Origin: Cytobacillus firmus | GTDB taxonomy: Bacteria > Bacillota > Bacilli > Bacillales > Cytobacillaceae | DNA length: 64,000 nucleotides | Assembly (NCBI RefSeq): GCF_023612095.1 | Contig: NZ_CP086235.1 | Span: 455,001-519,000 of the forward strand | Reading direction: 5' to 3' | Shown: positions 45,957 through 55,745 of the stretch, in pieces | Numbering within the stretch: position 1 is the stretch's first letter | Layout: each line of letters starts with the position of its first letter | Program-made: the position numbers and the translations under genes | The notes under the pieces: model-generated | What the model was told of the DNA's origin: nothing | Databases searched by the model: none | The model's input: the letters and a program-made list of their open reading frames with translations, nothing else

Positions 45957-46250
45957 TCAATTAAACTGATCCTCCTTACCGGAGCCAAATCTAAATAGAA
46001 TGCCGAAGAAAAGAGCAGCAGCGGTAACAAGCCAGACGATTAAAAAAACGGTGCTTAGTTTTATAAAATCAGTTTTCAACGAGGAAAGTTGGTTAACATA
46101 GACGATAAAGATCAGGGGAGCAGCATTGCAAAGAAAGAAGAATAATAAGATAAATAATTTAAGAGGAGACTGATTATGAATCCTGGTGTAAATTAACAAT
46201 AGGCTCATGAGCAATAAGGCTAAAGATAAAAAGGCAATTAGGTACACCAT
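45957..46250 (-). CDS. Small integral membrane protein, 97 aa
   Basis: Three predicted membrane spans (about residues 2-21, 31-51 and 66-86) with short loops and a charged C-terminus (SGKEDQFN). GGAGG precedes ATG 46250. No family recognised; possibly an accessory or immunity-type membrane protein, but nothing in the context decides this. Confidence 0.65.
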   Translation of the reverse strand: MVYLIAFLSLALLLMSLLLIYTRIHNQSPLKLFILLFFFLCNAAPLIFIVYVNQLSSLKTDFIKLSTVFLIVWLVTAAALFFGILFRFGSGKEDQFN

Positions 46251-46322
46251 ATATTGAATCCTCCATTATTAAAATGTAACTATATCATTCTTCAAATATA
46301 CGTAAATTCCCTTCATATGTAT

Positions 46323-46350
46323 GAAAAAAAGACACCCGAGAAGGTGTCTT
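46323..46350 (-). terminator. Rho-independent terminator of the cell-wall hydrolase gene
   Basis: On the minus strand AAGACACC-TTCTCG-GGTGTC is followed by TTTTTTTC; it begins at the stop codon. Confidence 0.9.
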
Positions 46351-47365
46351 AATAAAATCGCTTAAACCCATCAAAATGTTTTTTGTAGTAAGAGTTATTC
46401 AGATTGGTAATTTCAATGCCATTTGATGAAGCATGGATAAATTGGTTATCTCCTAAATAAAATCCCATATGAGAGATTCCCTGCTTATATGTATTCTCGA
46501 AAAATACTAAATCCCCAGGCTGCGGCTTGTCTATATAAAAGGAACGGCTGTAATAGCCTTCAGCCGAATACCTCCCCAGCTTTGAACCTGACTTATTCAA
46601 AACATAGTAGATAAACCCGCTGCAATCGAAACCTTCCGGAGTGCTTCCGCCCCATTTATAGGGAACCCCTATATGCTTCTTGGCTTCGGCCAGCAGTGAC
46701 GATGCTGCTGATTGACTCTCTTTTACTTCTCCTGTTTGACTTCCATTTGTGTTTGCTCCCAGACGCAGCTTCTGTCCAATAAAAATTAAGTCGGAATTCA
46801 AATTATTCCATGTCTTGATCTGCTGGACAGTTACCTTATTTCTGGATGCAATTCCGCTTAAGGTATCACCTTTTGTTACTGCATAAAGGCTTTCTGCAGT
46901 TTGTGCCGGAGTAGGATTGGATGATGCAGTATCCTTCTGGTCAGCTGGAGAACTTACCGCATTTGAAGTTAACTTAAAGACTTGGCCAGGGTAAATCAGA
47001 TGGTTTGTTAAATTATTCAGCTTCATTAAGTCATTTAAGGAAATATTATGCTGTGCAGCGATCTTCGACAGCGTATCTCCTGATTGGACAGTATATGTAT
47101 TGACTGTTTCTTTTGCCGGGGCAGCTGGTGTGCTGCTTTCGGATTTAACTACCTTGCCTGGCAGCTGAAGCTTTTGGTTAATAAAAATATTGTCTGATTT
47201 TAATCCATTCAGCTTCTTAATTTCAGGGACAGAAGTGCTGTACTTTAAGGACAATTGATATAGTGTGTCCCCCTTCTTCACCACATATGCTTCAGCAGAA
47301 GCCTGTGCAGCAAACCCGGAAGATAATATGGCTGCAGCGGCAATGGATGCCATTTGTTTTTTCAC
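46349..47365 (-). CDS. LysM-NlpC/P60 peptidoglycan DL-endopeptidase (LytE/CwlS type)
   Basis: A 338-residue secreted autolysin. A signal peptide (to about QASAEA, residue 25) is followed by three LysM wall-binding domains (YVVKKGDTLYQLS, YTVQSGDTLSKIA, YAVTKGDTLSGIA) joined by Ser/Pro/Ala-rich linkers, and a C-terminal NlpC/P60 domain with catalytic Cys in FDCSGFIYYVL, His in GISHMGFYLGD and the third residue in FIHASS. It cuts the D-Glu-meso-DAP bond of stem peptides during growth or cell separation. The start is GTG 47365 with AAAGGAGTG upstream. Confidence 0.94.
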   Translation of the reverse strand: MKKQMASIAAAAILSSGFAAQASAEAYVVKKGDTLYQLSLKYSTSVPEIKKLNGLKSDNIFINQKLQLPGKVVKSESSTPAAPAKETVNTYTVQSGDTLSKIAAQHNISLNDLMKLNNLTNHLIYPGQVFKLTSNAVSSPADQKDTASSNPTPAQTAESLYAVTKGDTLSGIASRNKVTVQQIKTWNNLNSDLIFIGQKLRLGANTNGSQTGEVKESQSAASSLLAEAKKHIGVPYKWGGSTPEGFDCSGFIYYVLNKSGSKLGRYSAEGYYSRSFYIDKPQPGDLVFFENTYKQGISHMGFYLGDNQFIHASSNGIEITNLNNSYYKKHFDGFKRFY

Positions 47366-47499
47366 GAATTAAATCACTCCTTTATGGACACTTTTGTAAG
47401 CTAATACTATCACATATATCGTCCAAAAAGAGTATGGATTTACAAACTTATACAAAAAAACGCTGAAAATTGCATGTTTGTCGAATAGTGCTTTAATCC

Positions 47500-48390
47500 T
47501 TATGGGGAAGTATGGCAGATGCTGTCGAACCTTGAAATTTTCTCCCCAATGAAAGAGTTATAATTGGCGTTTTTTTGAATATGAAATACATTCAGAGCCT
47601 GAGACATATATTTTCTGGCCAAAAAAAATTGTTCCTGAAGTTCATGGTTGTAGCCAATATGATAATGAAGTTCTCCTAATAAAAAGAGAAGGTCTTTCTC
47701 GATACAGGAGCGAATAGCTTCTTCACATAATAGAATGGATTGCTGATAGTTTCCAATCTTTGTATAGGCTTTGGCTAAATTATAAAGGAGTCTGCTGTGG
47801 ATGGTATCATCCTGTAAAAAAATAAGTTCTTCTAAATCCTTCTTAGCCTGAAGATAAGTATCCATTGCTTCCTGATATTTGCCTTCCTCATAAAAGAAGA
47901 TCCCTTTGCTCATGCGTATTTCAATTTCTCTTTCTGACCAGACTTTATCATATGTCAGCGCGATAGCCTGATCGGCCAGAACGTGGGCTTGTTCAGATTC
48001 ATGATGAACATGATAGGAATAGATGGCTTTGTGCCAGAGCAGAAGCTGAAGGTTTTTTCGGTTAGTGCTGAAAAGCGGGTTTCTTTCTTCGCTCTCAACG
48101 ATTTCTTTTATCATCATATAGTCGAGCTTTCTTCTGGCCAGTTTTAGCTGGGCAGCGACTTCTTGCACATAATCGAGCCTGGGTGTTGTACCGAGATCGA
48201 AGAAATAGTTTATATCCACTCCAAGACGCTTGGAAATGGAATATAATGTTGAAGCCAAAGGCAGGACATCCCCGCTTTCAATTTTGCTGATTTGCGCCTG
48301 AGTGCAAATATCCTTAGCAAGCTCCTTCTGAGATAAGCCAATAGATTTTCTGAGCTCTTTAATTTTCTTTCCAATAGCAGAAATATCCAA
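47500..48390 (-). CDS. PlcR-like XRE-TPR regulator (RRNPP type), paralogue 1
   Basis: A 296-residue regulator. The N-terminal helix-turn-helix (IGKKIKELRKSIGLSQKELA, ICTQAQISKIESGDVLP) is followed by five TPR-like helical pairs (for example IRMSKGIFFYEEGKYQEAMD, LLYNLAKAYTKIGNYQQSIL) that in this family bind a re-imported peptide. The length matches PlcR (285 residues). The start is TTG 48390 with AGAGGTGA upstream; the longer open frame has no such site. Its own peptide gene is not visible, but a paralogue with a peptide gene lies divergently next to it, so crosstalk with that peptide is possible. Confidence 0.88.
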   Translation of the reverse strand: MDISAIGKKIKELRKSIGLSQKELAKDICTQAQISKIESGDVLPLASTLYSISKRLGVDINYFFDLGTTPRLDYVQEVAAQLKLARRKLDYMMIKEIVESEERNPLFSTNRKNLQLLLWHKAIYSYHVHHESEQAHVLADQAIALTYDKVWSEREIEIRMSKGIFFYEEGKYQEAMDTYLQAKKDLEELIFLQDDTIHSRLLYNLAKAYTKIGNYQQSILLCEEAIRSCIEKDLLFLLGELHYHIGYNHELQEQFFLARKYMSQALNVFHIQKNANYNSFIGEKISRFDSICHTSP

Positions 48391-48647
48391 ATGATCACCT
48401 CTATAAAATATTCTTAAAGTTATACTATGGGAAGAAAAACTTCGTTTACAAGAGTAATAAGGGTCATAGAGCGGGAAAATGGGATTAATTCCATAATCCA
48501 GGATTTCAGCAAACATGTTTTAATAATCTTATCGAGCAGTATGTTGCTTATCCGCATCAGACTAAGGAACATAGTGTCGAATGCAGATTCATGTGCATAC
48601 TATTGAGGATAAACCTATGGTTTTTTTATTATCCTTTATAATCTCCA

Positions 48648-48686
48648 ATTTTGCCGCCCTTTTTTTGGGGTGGCCTTTTTTATGTG
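48648..48686 (+). terminator. GC-rich hairpin with T-run in the divergent intergenic region
   Basis: GCCGCCC-TTTTTTT-GGGGTGGC followed by CTTTTTTAT looks like a terminator, but I find no convincing gene upstream on the plus strand between 48391 and 48640. It may end an unannotated RNA or peptide gene. Confidence 0.5.
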
Positions 48687-48715
48687 AATTACATGCAAAT
48701 GAAAAGGAGAAATGG

Positions 48716-48747
48716 TCAAACATATCGAATATATGAATTATGTTTGA
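48716..48747. promoter_or_regulatory. Inverted repeat TCAAACATA...TATGTTTGA, candidate regulator site
   Basis: Two perfect nine-base arms separated by 14 bp, about 130 bp before the PlcR-like gene at 48880. It is not a PlcR box (TATGNAN4TNCATA), but its place between divergent RRNPP regulators makes it the best operator candidate. Confidence 0.45.
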
Positions 48748-48879
48748 ATTAGTGCCAGCTGCTCCTGTCAGGTAAGAAACAGCTTTACAGCCTGCCTAAA
48801 ATGCACTGTTAATTATGTACAGTATTATACTATCTTATAATAAAATAGAACTATTACTATATTAAGCGAGGGAATAACA

Positions 48880-49764
48880 ATGAATTTAAGTGAATATTTA
48901 ATTGGTGATAGTCTTAAATCGTTCCGTCAATATAAAAATATAAGTGTAAAGGAACTGGCAGACGGAATCTGTTCAGAGGATGAGCTGCTTTCATATGAAC
49001 GTGAAAAGTCATACCCAAGCCTGGAAACATTAAACCAATTAGCCAATAAATTAAATATTGATCTTACCTATTTTTTTAATATCGCGTCAAAGTCATCCAT
49101 TAATTATTCTACTGCTGTCATGCAAATCATAAATAAATATAAGCGGAAGTGGAATTATCAGGCCATATATGAAATTGTTCAAAAAGAATTAAATAACCCA
49201 ATCTTTCAGCCTGCCATGCTAAAGCAATTCCTTGTCTGGCATCAGGGCATAAGTGTATTTTATCTGGAAAAGGATTTTGAAAAAGCGATAAATATTCTCC
49301 ATGGCGCATTGGATCTAACCAATGAAAAAAGAGAGAACCTCACAGAGAGGGAAGTCGAGATTCTGACCAGTATTGCTATCTTATATAAAGATACCGGGCG
49401 ATATGAAGAAGCGATTAATCTATTTAAAAAAGCGCTTGGCGATATGGAGAAGTTGCCTCATATTCTGGAATCAAGAGGGAAGGTAAGGGTTTTATTTGGG
49501 TTATCACAAGCATTAACAGAGATGGGCGATTTTGAGGAATCCTTGTACTACTGTGAAAAGGGAATAGAAATCTGCATTCATGAAGAAATAATGTACTTAT
49601 TCGCAAACCTGCATTATCAATCGGGCGAAAACCTCATTAAATTAGGACAAAAAGAAAAAGGGCAGGAATATATATTAAAGTCTATCTATATTCTCCGATT
49701 GCAGCAGAATGAAAATTTTATTCAAATCGTGGAGAAAGAGATGGAAAAATTATTAAATACATGA
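48880..49764 (+). CDS. PlcR-like XRE-TPR regulator (RRNPP type), paralogue 2
   Basis: A 294-residue protein with an N-terminal XRE helix-turn-helix (LKSFRQYKNISVKELADGI) and TPR-like repeats (SIAILYKDTGRYEEAINLFK, LFGLSQALTEMGDFEESLYY, LANLHYQSGENLIKLGQKEK misreading aside: the last is FANLHYQSGENLIKLGQ). It aligns along its length with paralogue 1 (WHQGISVFYLEKD against WHKAIYSYHVHHE). A peptide precursor gene follows after 43 bp, the layout of plcR-papR in the Bacillus cereus group and of other RRNPP pairs. It is expected to bind the mature peptide in the cytosol and switch target transcription. AT-rich TATAAT-like sequences lie at 48836. Confidence 0.9.
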   Translation: MNLSEYLIGDSLKSFRQYKNISVKELADGICSEDELLSYEREKSYPSLETLNQLANKLNIDLTYFFNIASKSSINYSTAVMQIINKYKRKWNYQAIYEIVQKELNNPIFQPAMLKQFLVWHQGISVFYLEKDFEKAINILHGALDLTNEKRENLTEREVEILTSIAILYKDTGRYEEAINLFKKALGDMEKLPHILESRGKVRVLFGLSQALTEMGDFEESLYYCEKGIEICIHEEIMYLFANLHYQSGENLIKLGQKEKGQEYILKSIYILRLQQNENFIQIVEKEMEKLLNT

Positions 49765-49807
49765 TAAAATTTACAATAAATATAGGTTCCGGGAGGGATT
49801 AATTGTA

Positions 49808-49987
49808 ATGAAAAAATTACTTTTAGCTAGTGTGTTAGCCTTAGGGGTGGCTGCAGCAGGTTCATCTTTTAATGCAGAGGCTGGAATTCCATCAGAACAT
49901 AGCCCGGCGAAAAGCGTAGAGTTAGCAGGAATTCCTTCTGAACACAGTCCTTCATTCTCTGTCATGGGGATTCCTTCAGAACATTAA
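49808..49987 (+). CDS. PapR-like secreted peptide precursor with three GIPSEH repeats
   Basis: A 59-residue product too short for routine ORF calling. It begins MKKLLLASVLALGVAAAG, a signal peptide very like that of PapR, with a likely cleavage after FNAEA. The remaining 34 residues are three copies of GIPSEH: GIPSEHSPAKSVELA, GIPSEHSPSFSVM, and a final GIPSEH at the C-terminus. The first repeat starts exactly at the predicted cleavage site and the last ends at the stop codon. GGGAGGG precedes the ATG. Directly after a PlcR-like regulator, this is most simply a multi-copy quorum-sensing pheromone precursor. I do not recognise GIPSEH as a described pheromone. Oligopeptide permease import would be needed and is not encoded here. 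Confidence 0.85.
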   Translation: MKKLLLASVLALGVAAAGSSFNAEAGIPSEHSPAKSVELAGIPSEHSPSFSVMGIPSEH

Positions 49988-50008
49988 TTAGAAGAGAAAT
50001 ATCAGGGA

Positions 50009-50034
50009 GGCGGGGTAATTCCCGCTTTTTTTTA
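50009..50034 (+). terminator. Terminator of the regulator-peptide operon
   Basis: GCGGGGTAATTCCCGC followed by TTTTTTTTATTT, about 20 bp after the peptide gene. Confidence 0.85.
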
Positions 50035-50045
50035 TTTAATAGAGA

Positions 50046-50094
50046 AAAAGCGCTGAACTGCAGTTGATCAGATAACTGCAGTTCAGCGCTTTTT
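50046..50094. terminator. Long perfect hairpin, bidirectional terminator
   Basis: AAAAAGCGCTGAACTGCAGTT and its reverse complement around GATCAGAT, a stem of about 20 bp with flanking A/T runs. It isolates the quorum-sensing operon from the S-layer gene. Confidence 0.85.
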
Positions 50095-50521
50095 ACATTT
50101 TCAGGATGATAGCAAGACTTTTGTACTGAGTTTAATTTACTGATTAAAAACGACTATAAAAAGGATAGTTTAACCATTATTTTGTATCCTTTATATGGAG
50201 ATTTTTATAATAAAGTTGCATTTGAACTATGAATTGGAAACAATTACTAGGTTTATTAGTGAAAAAATTGTAAAAACGGCCTAGAATTTAGTAGAATTAT
50301 GTATTATTATAGGATTACAAGAATGATTTGGTAATTTATCCATATCATTCTCCATTTGTTTATATTGAACTATATATTTGCATTAATTGCTAATGGAGTT
50401 TATTATTTACAGATGGAACTAGTATAATAGTTGTTAAGATTGTTAGTCATTGGAAAATGTTTAAAAATACATAGATCCTTCCAATGAACTACTTTTAATA
50501 ATGAAAGGGGAACTAGCGAAA
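50095..50521 (+). promoter_or_regulatory. Long AT-rich leader and promoter region of the S-layer gene
   Basis: No gene is visible. TATAAT occurs at 50423-50428 and TATTAT at 50302-50307, with TTGTAA at 50268; none has an ideal -35 partner. The message would have a leader of about 90-200 nt, as is common for S-layer genes. GAAAGGGG precedes the start codon at 50522. Confidence 0.4.
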
Positions 50522-53500
50522 ATGAGTAAAAAGAAAGCAATTAAGATTGCTGCAGCTTCAGCAATCGCAGCTTCATCATTCGCAGCCATCGCACCAGCAC
50601 AAGCTGATGCAGCTTCTCGAAACGGAAGTGAAAAAAGCTGTCGAGTATGCAAAATATAAAATGTGGCTTCCGTACAAAGAATTCTCTAAAACAGGAGAAA
50701 ACCCTGGGAAAGAGCCGGTATGGGCAGGCACAGTTCAAAAGCTAATTGACGAAGCACATGCTGAAAAAGCGAAAGCGCAAAAGCTTCTTGATGGTTACAA
50801 AGGAAGCGATAAAGCAAAGCTTCAAGCTACCCTTAATGAAAATGCGAAATTCGTCCAAAATGCTCAAGAATACATCTACGCTAGATGGTTCGGAGATGAC
50901 CTTCTTGGCAAGCATGACTGGGATGGCGCTGTAAAAGACGCTCTTGCTGGAAACCTTGAAGATATTACGGATCAAGGTAAAAAAGGCGAAGATTACACTT
51001 CTATTGAAGATTTAAATAACCTATACTTCGATTTCGACAAGGAAATCAATGCGGCAAGAAAGCAAATCGACAAAGTATGGGGAGCAGACAACCGCTCGGT
51101 ACTTAAGGGCTACTTCACTGCACCAGCTTACAAGCAACATGCTGTAAAGCTTAAAGATGCTGCCTGGGCTGTTCATTTCACAGAAAAAGCTGAATGGTGG
51201 TTAGACAACTCTGAGGAGTCTGAAAACTTCTTGGCAAATGCTAAAAACCACTTAGAAACAGCTCAAAAGCACCTTGATAAAGTAGAAGATTCAGAGCTTA
51301 AAGATCTTGTTGTAGCATACTTCGATGAAATCACTGAAAGAGTTGCAGAACTTGAAGTTCCTGCTGTTAAAGAAGTAAGTGCAATTGAAGATATCAAGAT
51401 AACTGAAGGCGAAAAAGTAGAACTTCCAGAAAAAGTTGAAGTCACTTACGAAGATGATACTACTGAAGAAGTGGCTGTAACTTGGAATGCTGATGAGTTC
51501 GACTTCTCTAAGCCAGGAACTTATGAACTAACTGGTACAATTGAAGGAACAGAACTTACTGCTTCTGTAAAGGTTGTTGTTGAGGCAGCTCTTCCTGAAG
51601 TTGTTGAGGTAAGTGCGATTACTAAAACAGATGTAACTGTTACATTAGGAGCTGCTCCAGCTGCTGAATTAACAAATGCTGATGCTTCTAAATTTGAAGT
51701 TAAAGTTGGCTCTGAGGCTGTTTCAGTTACAGGAGTTGCTAAAGTTGCTACTGACCTAACTGGCAAAACATACAAATTGACTGTTGCTCTTGACAAAAAA
51801 GAAGGCAAAGTTGCAGTTAATGGTAAAGAATCAGCAACGTTTGACTTCAAAGGACCAGAAGTTGCTACTGTAACTCCACTTTCTGATCGTATCCTAGAGG
51901 TTAAATTCTCAGAAGATGTTAACCAAGGTTTAGCACAACTTCAAGCTAACTATGCAATTGTTGAATCTGGTACAGCTAACCTAACAGGTGTGAGCGGTAT
52001 TCAGGTAATCGATGCTAAAACTGTACGCGTTACAACAAGTGCTGCGTTAACTGACGGAAAGAGCTACACATTAACAGTTAATAACCAACAAGACGTTTCA
52101 GCTAATAAAAACACAAATGTTTCATCTTCCAAAGCATTTACAGCTGCAAAAGATACAGTTAAACCAACAATCGTATCTGCAGTAGCTAAAGATGCTAACA
52201 AAATTGAAGTGACTTTAAGCGAAGAGTTAAAGTCAACTGCAATTACAGCAGTCGTTAAGCCTTATAACACTGATGGTACTCTTGGTACTCAATATGCAGT
52301 TGATTCTGTTGAAATAAGTGGCAAAGTAGCAACAATCACTTTAGATACAGCATCTCTAGAGAATAACAAGCAGTACAATGTTGCTCTAACTGGTGGAGCA
52401 GATTTATCTGATAATGCTATTGCAGATAATCAAAATACCAATTTCACTGGAGTAAGAGATGATATCGCTCCTCTTGTTACTGGACAAGAATTTAAAGATG
52501 GTAAATTAACAATCAACTTTAGTGAGGCAGTAAATAACTTGGGTACAGAAGGTAACTTCTATGTGTTCAGATCTGCAACAGGTCTTCCTGTATTAGTAAA
52601 TACTGCTACACCAAGTGAAGATAATAAATCCGTTACTTTGGAATTCACTACTCCATTAGTTTCTGCAACAACTTATTCAGTAACATTAACTGGAAACACT
52701 ACTACTGGAATCTACGATAAAGCAATTACACCAAATGCTTTAAGAGATAATTCAGTAATCCAATTTACTACACCAGCTGCTGCACCAACAAAAGTTCAAT
52801 TATCAGGAGCTGCTCAGCCTGCTGAAGCTGCGATTGATGGTAAGACAGTTGTACTTTCTTTCAATACAGAATTGGTGAAAGCTGAAGCTGAAAATGTGAG
52901 CAATTACTCAATCGCTTCAGTTGCTGATGCTTCTAAAACTCTTGCAGTTACTAAAGCTGTTTATAATGCAGATGCAAGAACAGTAACTTTGACTACTGCA
53001 GCACAAGAAGAAGGTACAAATAACTATGAAGTAGTTGTAGCAGGTTTATCAAACCTTGACGCAGCATATACAAAAGCTAGATTTAGCGGTGAAGATAAAG
53101 TTGCTCCAACTTTAACTGGTGTTAATGCGCTAAATGAAAAAACTGTAGACCTTGAATTTGATCAAGTTATTGATGGAGACCAATCTGGTGCTACGATTGC
53201 AATCGTTGAAAAAGGAACTGCAAATGTAATTACTAAAGATTCAGTAGAAGAGTTTGAAAAGAAGGTTCGCCTAGGCTTTGACGCTGGAAAATTAGTAAAT
53301 GGAAAAACTTACACAATTACTGTAACAGGTGTTGTGGATGCAAACGGTAATACTTCTGCAGCAAAAACTTATGACTTCACTGTACGTGAAGACAAAACTG
53401 CTGCACAACTTACTGGCGTAACAGTTGTTAATGAAGGAAAAGTTGTTCTTCAGTTCAATGAAGAATTGAAAGCTGCTGGTACAATCGGTAACTATGCAAT

Positions 53501-55355
53501 TAAACAAGGTACTACTGATGTAAGTCTTACTGACTTAGAAGCGTCCCTGAACCCGCAAGATAAAACACAAGTTGTTATCGAAGGTGCTGATGGTGCTGTA
53601 GCATTCTTAGAAAATGGTAAATCATATACTGTAACTGTAACAGGTGGCGTTAAAGATCTTAACGATAATGTTATAGGTACTGCGAGCTATACATTCACAG
53701 GGGTTAAAGATGTTGTAAAACCTCAATTAGTCAGTGCTACTGCTACCGAAGATAATAAGGTAGAATTAACTTTCAGTGAAGAACTTGCTGCATTCGGTGA
53801 TGAAACTGATTACCTAATCACAGATGTAAACACTGGATTACCACTAGCTATTGATTCTGTAGGACCGGTTGAGGATAATGCTAAGAAAGTTCTAATCACT
53901 TTAGATGGTGCTAAAACAGAACTTGGTAAGCAGTATCGAGTATACATTAAAGATGAGGCAGCTATTTCTGACAAAGCAGTGGTAGCAAATCACCTTGACA
54001 CAACTAAACGTGCAGCAGTATTTAATGGTGTAGATACTACTAAAGTGACAGTAACTGGTGCAACTTTATTGGATGCAAGCACTCTAAAAGTGACATTCAG
54101 TGAAAAAGTTAATGCTGGAACAGTATCTGCTTCAGACTTCGTAGTTAACGGTGGAGATGTTTCTTCCGTAACAGTTTCCGAAAATGGTGAATCTGCTACA
54201 TTGAAACTAGCTACTAAATTGACTTCGACCTCTGTTGATGGTATCACTTTCGATTTGAAAACTGGTGAATCAATTGCTGACCCATCTGGTAACAAGTTAG
54301 AAAAAGGTGAAGATCCACTTAGCGAAGGGTTAGTAATCGCTGACGAGGCTGCACCAACATTAGTATCTTACAAAATTACTGATACTGATAAAATTACTTT
54401 AACTTTCTCTGAATCTGCAAAAGCAATTGATGCAGTGACAGCTGGAAATACAATTGCTTCAATTGCTCAGGTTTATGGTAGCGTTATTGAGTCTATTGAT
54501 GATGTCGATGGTAAAGTTGTTATCACAACAACAGCGGCTATTTCTGGAACTCCTACTATTGAGCTTAAAGCTGGTCAAACTGTAATTACTGATGCAGCTG
54601 GTAACAAGTATGCTGGAAATGACATTAAGGTATTAGTTGTTGACCAACAATCTGTTGACCAAGCTGAAGCAGTACGTGCATTTAACGCAGAAGTAGAACG
54701 CGTTGCAGGATTAAATCTAGTTGAAGCAGACTATACAGTAGCTAGCTGGACTGAATTAGAAACTGCCATAACTTTTGATGTAACAGGTAAAACTACAGCA
54801 CAAATTAATGAGGCTACAGCAGCAATCACTTCCGCACAGGAAGCATTAGTAACAAAATACTCTGTAGCTGTGGAAGCATTTAACGCAGAAGTAGAACGCG
54901 TTGCAGGATTAAATCTAGTTGAAGCAGACTATACAGTAGCTAGCTGGACTGAATTAGAAACTGCCTTAGCTTTTGATGTAACAGGTAAAACTGTAACAGA
55001 AGTTGAAGAAGCTACAACGGCAATCACATTAGCACATGCAGGTTTAGTTACTAACTTATCAGTAGTAGAAGAACAAGCTGATCTAGTGACAGATTTAGTT
55101 ATTTCTAGTCCAGCCCAAGTTGAATTGCCAACTGCTGCTAATGATGTAGTGGTAACATTCGATGCTGCTAATGGTACAGTCGCAGCTATTGCTGATAATG
55201 GTGCTGTAACACCTGCAGCTGCTGGACAAACAGAAACTCTTACTTTAAATGTTAACTTTACATTAGGTACTGCTGAAGTAACAAAATCATTTGATGTAAC
55301 AATTGATGAGAATGGTGCAGTTTCTGTAGAACCAACAGCTACACCGGTTGTATAA
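50522..55355 (+). pseudogene. SbsC-type S-layer protein, frameshifted just after the signal peptide
   Basis: Large surface-layer protein of about 1,610 residues. The ATG at 50522 opens a frame encoding MSKKKAIKIAAASAIAASSF and AAIAPAQADAAS, a signal peptide strikingly like that of Geobacillus SbsC, then runs into a stop. The mature protein continues in another frame from about 50618 (ETEVKKAVEYAKYKMW). One extra base at about 50611-50618 (TCTCGAA for TCTGAA) explains it. Residues 35-290 are helical, like the SbsC domain that binds secondary cell-wall polymer. About ten Ig-like (Big) repeats follow, rich in Thr, Val and Ala (for example TVTLSDRILEVKFSEDV-type units), then two FIVAR-like repeats. 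There is no SLH motif or sortase signal. The intact 4.7-kb remainder argues for a recent lesion or a sequencing error. Confidence 0.85.
54678..55065 (+). repeat. Two near-identical 198-bp repeats inside the S-layer gene
   Basis: AFNAEVERVAGLNLVEADYT and the next 13 residues recur 66 codons later with about 90 identical bases (54679-54767 and 54877-54965); the second halves diverge (TTAQINEAT against VTEVEEAT). These are FIVAR-like helical modules created by recent duplication. Confidence 0.9.
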
Positions 55356-55383
55356 TCTCCCGTTAAGGTGCATTTCATTCTTG

Positions 55384-55551
55384 GAAAGCCTGTGGAGAGA
55401 AATCTCTGCGGAGCTTTTCTTATAAAAAAATTTTCATATTAAAGCACTTACACCCTATAATTGAACGTTAATGCATTGATCTCCCTTAATGCATAATTAT
55501 AGGGTGTGAAAAGAAAACAGAGAGTTATATAGCTCTCTGTTTTTCTATTTC
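55384..55551 (+). repeat. Hairpin/terminator element, copy 1
   Basis: Three modules in order: AAGCCTGTGGAGAGAAATCTC hairpin; the large inverted repeat ACACCCTATAATT ... AATTATAGGGTGT with inner ATGCAT arms; and the terminator ACAGAGAG-TTATATAG-CTCTCTGTTTTT. It follows the S-layer gene and would end its message. Confidence 0.85.
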
Positions 55552-55586
55552 AGGTTTAGGTGCCTGTCACTCCCCGAATATTGTCG

Positions 55587-55745
55587 AAAAGCTCTATGGA
55601 GAGAAATCTCTGCAGAGCTTTTCCTATAAAACCATAAAACAGAAACTACTTACACCCTATAGTTGGACGTTAATGCATTGACTCCCTTCATGCATAATTA
55701 TAGGGTGTAAAAGGAAACAGAGAGTCTTCTTCAGCTCTCTGTTTT
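55587..55745 (+). repeat. Hairpin/terminator element, copy 2, interrupted by the group II intron
   Basis: Same three modules as copy 1 with about 85 percent similarity by eye. Its terminator ACAGAGAG-TCTTCTTCAG-CTCTCTGTTTT stops exactly at the intron boundary; the missing tail TCTATTTC reappears at 57807, after the intron. Confidence 0.88.

Noticed and set aside
48716..48747. PlcR box
   Set aside because: The arms do not fit TATGNAN4TNCATA; kept only as a generic inverted repeat.
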